A stretch of DNA of 64,000 nucleotides from Cephalopachus bancanus (taxonomy: Eukaryota > Chordata > Mammalia > Primates > Tarsiidae), in NCBI GenBank assembly GCA_027257055.1, contig JAPVLO010000232.1, positions 2,418,001 to 2,482,000 of the forward strand, written 5' to 3'. Position 1 is the first letter of the stretch. Each line of letters opens with the position of its first letter. Shown in pieces: positions 24,901-37,900 of this stretch. The notes under the pieces were generated by a model. That model had not been told where the DNA came from. It searched no databases and worked only from the letters and a program-made list of their open reading frames with translations. Made by a program: the position numbers and the translations under genes.

Positions 24901-27900
24901 TGTGTGCTGACAATTTGCACGTCTTTCTGCACGTCCACGTCAATTTACCTAAAACATCACCATTAGCCCAGCCTCCAAAGGGGCTCTGAGAACACACGGC
25001 AGGGCAAGTCTCCTGGAGTGGGGTGATGGAGGAGACCGGGAGCGGGAGGGACGGCCCACGAAGGTGCCGTGGAAGCCACATCTTGAGGGGCTGTGTCTCC
25101 CGGGAGCTGGAAAGGAGTGCCGTGTATGTAGCAGCAGCGAACATGGTTTCAGAGTCAGTCAAGCTCGGGTTGAATTCTGTCTCAGTCGCTCATGAGTGGA
25201 AGGGCCTTGGGAGACTTGTTTTCTGTGTGTCCGTAGCTCTTGCTCCATGCCAAGGACTGTCCTTCATACCCTGGAAAGACTGACCCACGGAGTACACACC
25301 ACCCCAAGCAGGAGTTTCCGTTACTACTGCAGGAAGGACAGGGAGCTTTCCCAAAGTCCCAAGACAGGTGCCGAGCAAGGCCACGATTCTGTCAGACCTC
25401 CTGGGGCCGCTGTGAGAGCTAAAGGACAGGAAGCAGGAAAGGCCTGGGGCACACACTCAGATGCACAGCCGGGTCCCTAACTGTGGCCCTATCACCCTGC
25501 TCTGCTCTTGAGGCTTAAAACTGGGGAGGATGAGCTGGGCTCGGTGGCTCAGCCTGTAATCCCGCGCCTTTGGGAGGCTGAGGTGAGTGGATTGCCTGAG
25601 CCCGCGGGTTCGAGACCCGCCTGGGCAGCGAGACCTCATCTTTACAGTAAATCAAAAAATCAGCCGGGCGTGGTAGCGCATGCCTGTAATTCCGGCTACT
25701 CGGAAGGCTGAGGTGGAAGGATCACTGGAGCCCGGCAGGTTGAGGCTTCGGTGGCTGGGAGCAGCCACTGCACTCCAGTCTGGGCGACAGAGTGAGACTC
25801 CAACTCAAAAAAAAAACAACAACAAAAAAAACTGGGGTGGATGGAGGCAGCCAGAGAGAGCCCCATTTGCCCAAAGTCGCAGAGGGTGGCAGAATCTTCA
25901 TGCCTCTCGTTATAGACCACCGGTGTCCCAGGCCTGGGGCAGGGGGCTGATAGGAGGCAGAGATTAGTCATACCTGGATCCTCCCTCAGAAGGTGAGCCA
26001 GAAGGCCAGCTCCTGGCCCGAGGCCCCTTGTGTGGCGGGTTCTGGGGTCCGGCCTTGTACTCTGCAGAGCAGGGCGCTCTTTGAAACCCCTGGTTGCCTA
26101 GCACAGCAGCTCCCATGGGTCTGGGAGCTTCAGGAAACAGGCGCATTTCCAAATCAGGTCCCTTTTCATTTATCTTGCTGTGGGGCTGGTAGTCGAAGGC
26201 CAGCTATCAGGAGGGAGACGGAGACTCGCCAAGTGAAACAGGGTTTAGCGGGTGCCAGCAGCTCACCCCAGCACTCAACAAGCCCCTCCTGGTGAGCCAC
26301 TCGCTCCCTGAGGCAAGTCAGCCTCTGCCAGCCTCATGCCTGGCTCCCTCCATCCCCCATTCCTGTGGGGCTGGGGAGCGGAGGTCCAGGCACACGTGGC
26401 AGCCTCCCTCGCCACCAGCCCAGGCTTTAGTCCGCCCATCTCTCTGTCTCCCACCTCCATGACCATCCCCCCACACATCCCACGTGGTACTCTATCCTTC
26501 AAACCACTCACACAGCAACCTTGTTGTCCTAGTAAGCATAGATAATGCCACGTCTTGGGCGCCCACCATGTGCAGTGCACATTGCTGGGCACAATACATA
26601 TTAATATATTCATATTATTTCAAAGAAGTCTTCTAATGACCTTGCAAGAGTACACTGTAATTTACTTTAAAGTCTTTCGAAAAAGCTGCTGAAGTTGTCC
26701 CAAGGCCACCTAGACTGGGAAGAGCAGTGCTGGGTTTCAAAACCCAAGCTCGCCTTTCTCCCAAGTGCCCGTACATGACCCCATCTCACCATGACTAGCC
26801 TTCCCTGGCCTTGGGAGCTGTTGAAAGCCAGTTCCAACTTCTCCCTGCATCCTGCTATAGGGGCCTCCCACTGTGGCATTTGGAGAGAGAGAGAAGAGGA
26901 CATGGACTGGCCAGAGGGCAAGGAGGTGTGAGGATGCACGCTGGCCTCCCTGCCACGGCTGGGCTTCCTCCAGATGCCTCCTGGGCAGAAGGCTGGGCCC
27001 TGGGGAGTAGGGTTTGGCCACCTGCGGTGAAATAGCATCCCTTTCCGCAGCATGGACTTTAAAATCCGAGAGACTGCAGGGATACACACTCCGGGGAGAC
27101 ACCAGCACCTCCAGGCTCTCTGAGTGCTGACATCATCATGCTCTATGAACATCAAGTAAAATAATGCATGGAAAGTGCTTAGCACATGCCACAGGCACCG
27201 GAACAGCCGTGGTCCTGTCCCCTGCCTGTCTGACTCCATAGATGGTTTTGTTTCCCCAGACAGCGAATGTATCAGTGCAAGGTCTTGGGGTACAGAAGGA
27301 AGACATGTTCTCCCCGTCTCCCAAAGGCAGATGGCAGTGAAGTGTCTTGGTAAGGCATCTCCAGAACAATCTCCCTTAGAGTCTGCCACCCCACCCCCTG
27401 TGGGCAAATGCCACTCTGAAACAAGACTTTCTTTATTCACCAGAGGGCTCCCAGACTCAGTCCTTAGTTAAAGTCTGTGAGTGTAAAGCCAGATAGTAAA
27501 TGTTAATGGTAACCTGATAGATTAGCATTTAGGAGGCAATAATAGGCTGAGATTGGGAGTGAGTGATTGACTGCCCTTTGTTTTTAAAGGACTGCTGTGT
27601 GACTGGTGTGCCTGGGAAGCCCCTTCTCTGAATGTCTGGGCTTCACCCAGAGAGCCCCAGCGGAGGGTGCCTGGGGGCCTCCCCTCCAGGACAGCCCCAG
27701 GCAGGAGGACACCTCCTCCCTCACACTTCCGCATCTGAAAGGGTTGGGAGACACTGCTTTAGGTTAATCAGTGGCTTGTTTCTATGCTCTGAACACCAAG
27801 AGGGAGAAACCATGCTGGAAGCCAGCAGAGCGTGGAAACAAGGAGATAAGAAAGGAGTGACCCACACACAGTCCTGGATGGCTCCCGGAAGGCTGGATCC

Positions 27901-28883
27901 ACACCACCCCGACCAGTGTGGTACAGTCAGCATTTTCAGAAAGTCCAGGCTGAAAGTCACAGCCTCCAAGGAAACCTAAGTAGACTAGGCCATTTGAACT
28001 AGCGGAAACAGGAGAACAACTTTATAGACGCATACTCACGGAATTCAAACTAGATGATTCTCCATCCCATCTACAGGGCATGAGGGGGGACTCAAAAATC
28101 CCAGAATTTATTCATCAAAAATTGTGTATTTATTCTTACATATGTAAATTTCAGTCACCTTCAAAGTCCTCTCCGTTTGATGCCACACACCCATCAAGAC
28201 GTTTTTTTCACTGCTCAAAACAGTTTCTAAACTCATCAGTTGTGATGCCTTTTAGTAATGGTCCCTATGACCTCTCTGATAATGTACCTTTCTGTCTGTC
28301 CTTGCATATATTCTGCTGTTTTTTGTTTTACCTCTTCCACATTGGAAAAACGTTTCCCTTGGAGGACTTATTTCATCTGGGGAAACATAAAAAAGTTGCC
28401 TGGGGAGAGATCAGGTAAATAGGGAGGGTGGGGCACGGGGTCATATCATTTTTTATTAAAATCTGCTGAACACAACACAGTGTGAGCAGGTGTGCTCATA
28501 GATCATGAAACAGGCTGACACATTGAAAGAATCTCCAAACAACAAAAACTGAATGTAGCCTCTCACAGTAACACTGGCTGGTCCACTGATGCCGAAGGCA
28601 TTCCTAGAACACTTACCTAGCAGGGGAAGCTTGTACTACAAGGAGCCCACCCTTCGAAAGTTAATTCCATTTTTTGGGTCTCCCTTGTACATTCATGCAT
28701 TCACATACACACACACGTAGATGGACAGAAGAGGTGCATTATCAGTAAGGACATAGGGAGCATCACCTCCATCCTCTGAAAGTGTTTCTTGGTATCTGTG
28801 AGCTGAGGAGCCGGGGAGCCCACATCCTCACCTTAGAAACGCATGCACGCATGCATGCACGCACACACACACCGCGCGCGCGC

Positions 28884-28926
<43 letters not shown>

Positions 28927-31900
28927 TCATTAAACAACATGCAAGCATGGCAAAATGTGTGCCCTACAACTTCCTAGTGATGGGTCTGTTTTTATCGTAT
29001 TGGCAATGCAAACCTTGGAATTAACCTTATCTTCCGTTGTTGCTTGGGCTATAATTTTTTATCTGCTCCTAATAGGCATCCGGAGCTGTAAGCTGGGCCA
29101 CTGACCAGCAGCCCAGAAGTTCAGAGCATAGGCTTGTTGTCGGGAGAAAGAACACAGGCATCTAACTGCCTGGTGTCCAATCCTCACTCAGCCCTACCAG
29201 CTGTTTCTCCCCAGGCACCCACTGAACTCTGGTCCCTCAGTTTTGTCATCCATAGAATGGGCTTACTTATTCCAGAGGCTTCTTGGGAGGGTAAATGAAT
29301 GAATGCATTGCAAAGTGCTTAAACCACGCCAGGACAGGAGTGACAGTCAGCGAGCTGACTGCTCCTTACAATTATGGTTTTGTCCTGGTTTCCCCTTTAC
29401 ATTTTTCACTTCCTCTGGTACTTCTCTCTATAAATCATTTCAAAGTCCTTTTGGAACAAAGCAAAGTATGACTATATCCATAAGCCAGATACGCTGAGAG
29501 ACAGCGAGTGGGATAAAATGTTCAGAAGACGCGGTCCTTGCCGGTAAGAGATGGTTATGATTTAATATTCACACGCCCACCTCCTTCCCAGCACACTGCT
29601 GGTCTTGTCCAACTAAACATCGAGTGGTAAAAGTCCTTCTATATTGAGCATCAACCAACTGAGTCAAGTACCCTACCTTGGACCCTCAGACAAGGGCTGT
29701 GAACTTCCTAAATGGATTCGCCATATTTCCTGTTTCTGTGTTGTAATTCTTAAAGGTTCCGTGACCCCCTAAGTTCCAAAGCCCTGCTCACATCCCTGTG
29801 CTGAGTTCCCCTGGTACAGCCCCATCTCCCCAGAGGGACTGGCTGGTACCCACAAGCCAGGGGACCCTGGGCAAGTGTCCCCTCCCTGGTTTCAGCTTTC
29901 TCACTGTCGAGCAAAGGGCCTGGACTCGAAGTCTCCCTGCTCCAATGACTAGGTGGGGCGTGGCCTCTCACCTCAAGGTCCCGGAGGACGGGGTGGTCTT
30001 CAATTCCTGGGAACAGCACTCGCATGGTGTAGGTTCTATAATCTAGGAAGGGAATGCCGGCTCCATCCAGGTCACTGGTCAGCTCATGGATGTCCGTCTG
30101 CAGCTCAGCAAAAGCTGGCGGGAAGAGAAGCCTGTGAGACTGCTGGATGGGACCCTTCTCAGAACACTCAGAGCCTTCTCCGGGCCCCAAGGACACATGT
30201 GTGCACAGTGGACATGGGCATGCAGGAACAAAAAGCAGGGGTTAAGTAGCAGGGACAGATGCATTAGCATGGAAGAAAGGCAGTTGAAGAAGCCTGTCTT
30301 GAGACCAAAGCCCCCTCAAAGTGTGGGGGCTGGATGAGGCTGTTGACAGACCTGTGCTGCTGCTGGGGCCAGGAGGGATGCCCCCTAAGATGTGGTTGGT
30401 GAAATGTGCTGGGAGGGGTGTGTGGATGGGCAGGCAAGAGAAGAGAGCCTGCCAGTGGGGAAGGGCGCACTCTGGATGCTGTTTTTTGTGGGTGTCCTCA
30501 TCAGCCTTAAGAACAGAAGGTTCTGACAAAATGGAAAGTTGTCTGGGCTGACTTTGACTGTGCAGCTCCCGGGGGCCATCGAGGCTCCTTGTGGGACTCC
30601 GACAAGCACTCTGTCATGTGGTGTGTTCCTTCCGTGGAAATGCACAGGGTGCTTCTCTGTCCTTCCACAAGGTGGTGAGTTGAGATCTGACTGTGGGCCC
30701 CGCTGTGTGTGGAGGCAGCTCAGGCCTCCAGACAGATGGAGTGGAGACCCCGGTCGGCCCCCAGGCGAGTCCAGCACACAGCACGGCCCTTGGTGTTACA
30801 CAGTTCTGAAGCTGTCGCCATAGTCCATGCTCGGTGTGTTCTCCTCCAGGGCCACATCCCACCCTGGGAGGTTCACATGGCTGAGACACCCAGTCCTTCT
30901 CTGCTTTGTCTTTTTCCTCAGCGTGCCTCCTCCCTACCACACAAGCACACTCACAGGTACACAAACATGTGCACACTCGCACGCACACACACATACACGT
31001 GCACACACATGATCACTCACATGCACACACACGCATACTCATGCACATGTGCATGTGTGCAACCAGCATGATTGACACATGCTGACAGAGAACAGTCCGT
31101 GGACATTGACGACTAACAAGTGTTTCTTTCTAATCATACAACCTCAAGACGGGAAAATACTCTACTCGTTCGGAAGGGCTTCCCAGGCCCAAGTGCATCC
31201 AGGTTGCTCAGAGAGCAAGCCTGGTGCCCAGCGGGCTGTGAGGATCACGGAAACCCCACACAGCCACCTGGGAACAGCGGGTGGCCTCGGCCTGCTTAGT
31301 GTTGTGGAGGAGCGCTATCCTGCAGGGCCCATTTTGGGCCGTGGCTTTGGGCTTTCTGTGTCTGGAGGCTCCCTTGAAGCTCGTGTCCTCCCCTCCTGCA
31401 GCCCTGCGGCCTCTGCCCTCATCACACAGACACTGGGGTTCTTGTCACGGAGCGTGATCTCGACGGCGAGAGCCCAAACACACCCAGGTGAAACCTGCAC
31501 CAAGATGAGCATGCATGTGTGAGAAGGGAGTCAGTTGGCATCCTTGGCATGTGCTGTCGCAAACACCCATGCACATGTGTGTATACCCTGAAGAGGAATG
31601 TGTGCCTGTGAATTAAGGGAGTGTGTACGTGTGTGTGCATGTGAGAGTGTGTGAGTGTATGAGTGTTCAGTGTGTCAATGAGAGTGAATGAGTATGTCAG
31701 CATGTATTTCAGTGTGTGAGCATGTATATGTGTGTGACAGCATGTGTGGTGGGTGTGTCAGTGTGTATACATGCATCAGTGTGAGTGCATGAGTGTGTAT
31801 TAGTGTGTGTCAATGAGTGTGTCTATGTGTGTGAGTGCATGAATGTGTGTCAGTGAGTATGTGAATGTATATGTCAGTGAGTGTGACTGTCAGTGAGTGA

Positions 31901-34900
31901 GTGTGTATGTCAGTGAGTATGACGGTGTGTGTCAGTGTCAGTGTATGCTTAAGTGTGTATGTCAGTGAGTGTGATGTATGTCAGTGAGTATGTATGTGAG
32001 TGTGTATGTCAATGAGTGTGTGACTGTATATGTGAGCGTGTGGTTGTGTGTGAGGAGTGTACGTGAGTGTGTGCAATTATGAGTGTGTAGTGAGTGTGTG
32101 TATACATCAGTGTGACTGTGTGTCAGTGAGTAAGAGTGTATGCTTGAGTGTGTATATGTCAGTGAGCATGTGAGTGTATATGTCAGTGAGTGTGACTGTG
32201 TCAGTGTGTATGAGTGTGTATGTCAGTGAGTGTGTGTATGTCAGTGTGTGAGCGTATATGTGAGTGTGTGCAACTATGAGTGTGTATGTCAGTGAGTGTA
32301 TGCTTGAGTGTGTGTGTATGTCAGTGAGTGTGTGAGTGCATGCATCAGTGAGTGTGACTGTCAGTGTGTGAATATATACATGAGTATGTATGTCAGTGAA
32401 TGTGTCAGTATATACATCAGTGAGTGTGACTGTGTGTATCAGTGTGTGTGTTTGTCAGTGACGGTGTGTATGCACGAGTGTGTGTGTATATCAGTGAGTG
32501 TGTGAGTGCATACATCAATGAGTGTGACTGTGTGTGTCAGTGAGTATGTGTGTGAATGTATGCATGAGTGTATGCATATCAGTGATGTCTGAGTGTGTAC
32601 ATGACTGTGTCAGTGAGTGTGTGTATATATGTGTATGTGTATAAGTGTGCATGTCAGTGAGTGTATGCGGACATACATGAGTATATGTGTATGCCAGTGT
32701 GTGAGTGTGCACGTCAGTGTATCAGTGTAAGAGTGTGGGTGTGTACATCAGTGTGAGTGTGTGCAAGTGTGAATGTGTGTGCATGTGTGGAAGTGGAGTG
32801 TGTGGAGAAGGTGTATTCGTCTCTCAGAAGCTCAGGCCCATGAAGGCCCTGGGTTGGGAGTCCCAAGTTTGCGTGTGTGTGTGACGTCCTGGCTTTAGTC
32901 TCCAAGCCAATATCTCCCTGGGGCAGCACCACTCAGTCCATGTCCAGCCACTGGCCCTGGCACCCTGGAAAGTGCTGCCATGGCTCAAAACACGTCCGCT
33001 GTGGAAAGACTCCCTCGGCCCACCCGAGGCCAGAAGCCAAAGTCCCCGGGGGTCTCCACAGACACTCCTGGGCAGGACTCCTGCCTGACAGCCAGTCCTT
33101 CTCCGAGGATGCTCACTCCCCCTCCCTGTCCCCTCCCAGTCAGGTGCCAGCCTGTGGGAGGAGGAGGAAACTGGCTTTTATCGTCTGCAGCTCTCCTTCA
33201 AGTCACCAAGCACCTCCCACATTCAAAGCTTCATGCCTGCCACACATAAAAGAGATTCTAATCACTACACCTAATTAGAGGAAAGAGTACATTGTGGAGA
33301 AAAAAATTAAGCAGCGTAAATATAATAAAAGGCAGTAATTAACAGTCCCACACGGCGGATGCTGTGTTGATAGCTGAAGGATGGGAGAGGGGATGGAATG
33401 AATCCACTTCCCGTCAAAAAGTGCTGGGCTGGCCTGGTGGGAATGGCGAGCCTGGGGGCCCAGGTACACAATTTACTCCTTGTGTAAATGCATAGCCAAG
33501 AGCCAGCTCAGACCCTCTGGGGCACGCTGGGAATGATATCCCGGGGGCTGCAAGAAGCTGAGTCCCAAATTTCCTTCTTGGATTTAGTGCGGGTCTCACT
33601 TCGTGGTGGTGTTTGTCATGTTTTAAACACAAGCTGTGAAACATTACTCCGTCTGCATCCCAGATCTGACCTGCAGCCCTCCCTCCCGCTCAGGGAAGAG
33701 AGTGAAGAGGCTGGGATGGGTCAGGTCAAGGCCCCCCAGGCCTCCCCTGGAGTGCAAAACTCACTCAGCCAGGAGTCTGGGTCTGGAGGCTGCCCAGTGG
33801 GAGTCAGATCCCAATCGGACACATGGAGGGAGAGGGCGAGGAGAGCCTCACTGGGTGTCGCTAGGGCCGGGAGGGCGGTGCTAGGGTGTGGCTTTGTTCT
33901 GAAACACAGGCTTGGAGACCAGAGGAGGGCTCTGTGGGTGGGACATGCTGCCTCCAGCACCACCCACTGCTGCCCAGTCTGCTTGCTTGTACATGAGATG
34001 CATACATGCACAGGCACGCACACACAGGTGCATGCACACACACATGCACGAACACACATGTGCACACAGGTGTGTGCATGCATACAGGCCCATGTGTGCA
34101 CATGCATGAGCACACATGCGCACACAGGTACACGCATGCACTCACACACATAGGTGCACACACACACAGTCTCCAGCACTGGGCCATGGCCACTGGCTAC
34201 TCGCACCTTCCTTGCACTCCAGGGCCACGCGGGACTCCAAATTGTCCATCTGCATCTGCAGCCGCTTCAGTGTGAGGTCGCTCTCGCGGGACTTGCGCTT
34301 GTAGGCGATGAGCACGGCCACGATGAAGATGATGAGGAGGCCGCCGGCCACTGCGATGCTGACGATGGCAGGCAAGCTGAGTGGGCTGTCTGGGGCGATG
34401 TACACCATCCCTGGGGAGTACTCCATGCCGCCGACACGGGCCTGGGGGCACACAGGCAAGAGGGGGCTGAGTGTGGGGCAGGGCTGCCCAGAAGGTGGGC
34501 AGGAGAGAGGGAGGAGACTCCTCCCTGGTGTCAAGATGGACCAGTGGGCATGTGCGGGTGGGGGCGCTCAGCAGGGGTCACCTCATGGGAACACCACACA
34601 TCCTCTCATTCAGGGCCCTGCTGTCTTCATAAGGAAATGGCATGCAACAGAAACCCAGCACAGTCCCACCTGACGCCATGACTAGGGCTCATCCCCTCAT
34701 GAAGGCAGATGCCAGAGGTACAGAACATGACACTACACACCTCTCCAGAAGTCTCTTTTGCCTACTGCAGAGGACTGAGTGTACGATTCAATGCTGTTTT
34801 GCATTGACTTGTTCAGCAGGATGGAAAGAATGACACAGAAAAGAGAAGCTTGGAAGAGGGACAGAAAGAAGGTGCCTGGGGCATGGGCTTGCCAAGGAAA

Positions 34901-37900
34901 GTCCTGGGGGGCAGAATCCCTCGTGGGGAGCCCCGGGTCTGGGATGGGGCAGGGCCACCCACACCGTGCCCCCGTGCCTGCCCTGCCTAGGGCCCCTGCT
35001 CACCATCACTTTGTGCCTGCCGATGAGGTTGGGGGGTTCACAGAGCAGCTGCACATCTGACACAGTCACGACACACGGCTTCTCCCCGACCAGCACCGTG
35101 TAGTTCAGCTTCACGTTTCCCCCAGCCACAGGCGGGATCAGGTTCTTGCCCTGGACAGATAGGAAAGCCTCATTCTCACCCCGAGGTAGAACCACGGCGA
35201 CCCGTTGGTTGCCACGCCCACCCACCCAGGGGAGTCAGGGGGAGGCCACCTTTGTTAGTCCCAAACTCCAGGGCCCATGTATGACCATTGCTTCTTTTGC
35301 CAGTGGGGAATCAATCATCAAAGCACCCTCTTCAGCTCCTCCCAAACACAGCCTCAGACTCCTTCTCAACCCAGGGTAGAGTCAGTCATGGCCAGTGAAT
35401 CCAAATTGTCATAGGAATCAACATCAATTTGCAATCCAAAGGGAGCCTGTGCTGAGGTTTGCAAAAAGCTGCCTGGGAGGGAGCAGCATGAGCCTCTGAC
35501 CTGCCAGTTCCCAGACACACAAAGCTTGGGAGTCAAAGGGCCAGGGTGGCTCTGCCTGCCCTAGAGCGGTCCAGCCTGAAAAGACAGTCCCCTTCCCAAC
35601 ACAAGCTCAGAGAGAAGCCTTATCACACCTGGATCAGGCTGCAGCCTCTGTCTCGAGATGGGACAGGGGCCTGTGACTCCCGGACTCTTTCTGGGACTCG
35701 AGCTCCTCTTGTGTGCACCAGCCCCCCGTTTCTTCCCACCTGCCGCCCACCCCCTCACTCCACCTTTAGGATGATGGGAGTGCCGGGCTTGAGCTCCAGG
35801 ACGCCGGAGGGGCCAAAGGCCTCAAACACAGGGTTGGGGTAGTAGGTGAAGTTGGTCTTGTTGAGGATGAGCAAGGACTGGACATTGTCCAGGATGAAGC
35901 CAAACTCCTCGGGCCTCTCCGTCAGCTCCGACTGGTGGTCGGGGCCCAGCGCGAGGGCTGGAGCCTGACAGGTCATCTCCGTGGCGTTCAGGACCTCACA
36001 GATCTGTGGGGGTGTGGTCTAAGCAATGAATCTCTACACACCCACAGCATGCTCCAGGACCCTGGGGTGCCACTGGGATAGTGCGGGGTTGACTCGGAGT
36101 CATGGCTGGAGCACACGCTTGGAGGCTCCAGGAGTCAGCACTATCGCTGGCACCAATGGGGGTGTGGCGGCAACTAGGGGTGGAAGGAGGGAGTAAGGGT
36201 ATGAACCCCAGAAACTCTGAGAGTGTCTGCTCCGCCATGCCTGTACCCCAGGAAGGAAAGTGCCTCCATGTCCCACAGTCCCAGCACTCAGTGAGTCACA
36301 GGCTGTGGGTTGGCCATGGGGTAGGGGCTGCCTAAGAACTCGGGAAACCCACGTCCTCTGGAGGAGCAGCATGCTGAGGGGGGTGGCCCCGAACCTGAGC
36401 CCTGCACTCACGTTGATGTGCTCCTTCCCTCCATGCTTGGCCCGGATCTGGGGGTTCTGGATGAGGTCCAGATGGGTCCCCCACACAGCAATGGGTGTGT
36501 TTCCACTGCCAGGAAGAAAGAAGGAGGCGTGTAACTCCCAAGTGCAGGAGAAGCACTGGTCCTGGACGATGACGAAGACCCAGCTGAACTATGACAACCA
36601 GGACAACAGAAACAGGCAGCATCCCAGTACTCATGGGGACAAGGGTGACATGCTGACTGCATAATGACAAGGGTGAGTGTCTCTGCAGTCCAGGGATGAC
36701 AGTGATGGCCAGATGTCCATGCTGCCCTTTGCCGAGCTTATGCAGAGCTTGGATGCTCTGCAAAGTCCCCTTCAACAGCATGGCCCCCAACTCCCAGAGG
36801 CCCTCAACCCTCCTCTGAGCCCCTTGGTGTCGCTTCCTCACCTACCCCCCAGCCCTCACCAGTCTGGGGACTTTCTTCACATTGGCCTTGACCTGATGGA
36901 AGCCTTGCTTCCGCCCTCCTTAAGCCTCTAGGGTCTGGGCACGGCCTGCTCCCCCAGGGCAATCTGACTGCAGATTTCCACCTGGAGGCTTCATTCCAGC
37001 TGAGCTCGAGAAAAAAAGGCAGAGTCCAGGAACTCAGAGACCTCCCGTGGGAAGGCAAATGAGAACCGCTCTGGGACTCCTTCATCCTGGAGTGGGGCAG
37101 AGCCACTGAGAGATTCGCTTGTGTGTCTTTCGAAGGAAACCCAATACCTGTGCCCAGCCTTAGGAGGACTGAGATGTGGCACAAAGGGCAGGTAGCACTC
37201 TCCTGGACCACACCTACCCTGGGGGCTGCTCAAAGGAAAGGGGGGCACAGCCTGTGCCCAGTCTAGGAAGCATCTTCCGGAAGAATCCTGCAACCCAAAT
37301 AGGCTTTAGCAAGGTGATTAGCTATGAGCCAGGTGGGCAAGGAATCCTTGACACCCACACCCACATTTATTCCTACGATGGTAGGAATAAACCCACTTGC
37401 TCCTCCTTGAACTGTCAGGTACTCCCCACCACGCTTACACATGCACACACATGCTCACTTATGAAAGCATTCATGCTTGCACATGCACATGAACACACAC
37501 ACACGAGCTCACACACACGCTCACACAACATACGCTGGCACACACTCACATATGCACACACTCACGTGCACACACGCTCATATGCACACACATTCTTGCA
37601 CGCACCCACGTGCTCACACATACACACACACACTCACACGTGCACACATATGCTCTCACACATGCATGCTCACATACACACGCATGCTCACACATGCACA
37701 TATGCACACACAGGCACGTGGTAAGATTCCTGCGAAATCCAGAGAGACTTCTTCCCCGGGCAGTGCTCAAGACGTCCAGCATCTTTCCATATTCTCAGCT
37801 GTAGATCCACCCTGTGGCTACCAAATGGGCCCAGTCCCGGTTCACTTGTCACCCAGGCTGCCTGTGAGGGTGGAGCCCCATCCCACCCTCTGGCTTTGTT

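Larger units (their letters stand above)
21336..29971 (-). other. PLXNA4 intron e12-e13 (8.6 kb)
   Basis: The largest intron seen complete. It holds the 83-bp array, three Alus, mariner copies 2 and 3, a LINE-1 3' end, MIRs and an alternating CA/CG tract, each listed separately. 25950-28070 contains nothing I can name except a weak MIR-like patch near 26580-26720. Confidence 0.8.
30115..34206 (-). other. PLXNA4 intron e11-e12 (4.1 kb)
   Basis: Dominated by simple sequence: CA-rich at about 30940-31060, a GT-type satellite at 31610-32810, CA-rich at 33995-34175. 30115-30930 and 32830-33990 show no recognised elements. Confidence 0.8.

Noticed and set aside
26667..27440. 257-codon minus-strand open frame in the e12-e13 intron
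   Set aside because: No domain, signal or composition typical of a protein; an intronic chance frame overlapping a MIR-like patch.
33861..34206. Cysteine-rich peptides resembling small secreted toxins or metallothioneins
   Set aside because: Direct translations of CA/GT microsatellites (repeated C-V-C-A or H-T-H-T); the same occurs at 31.6-32.8, 37.5 and 56.9 kb.
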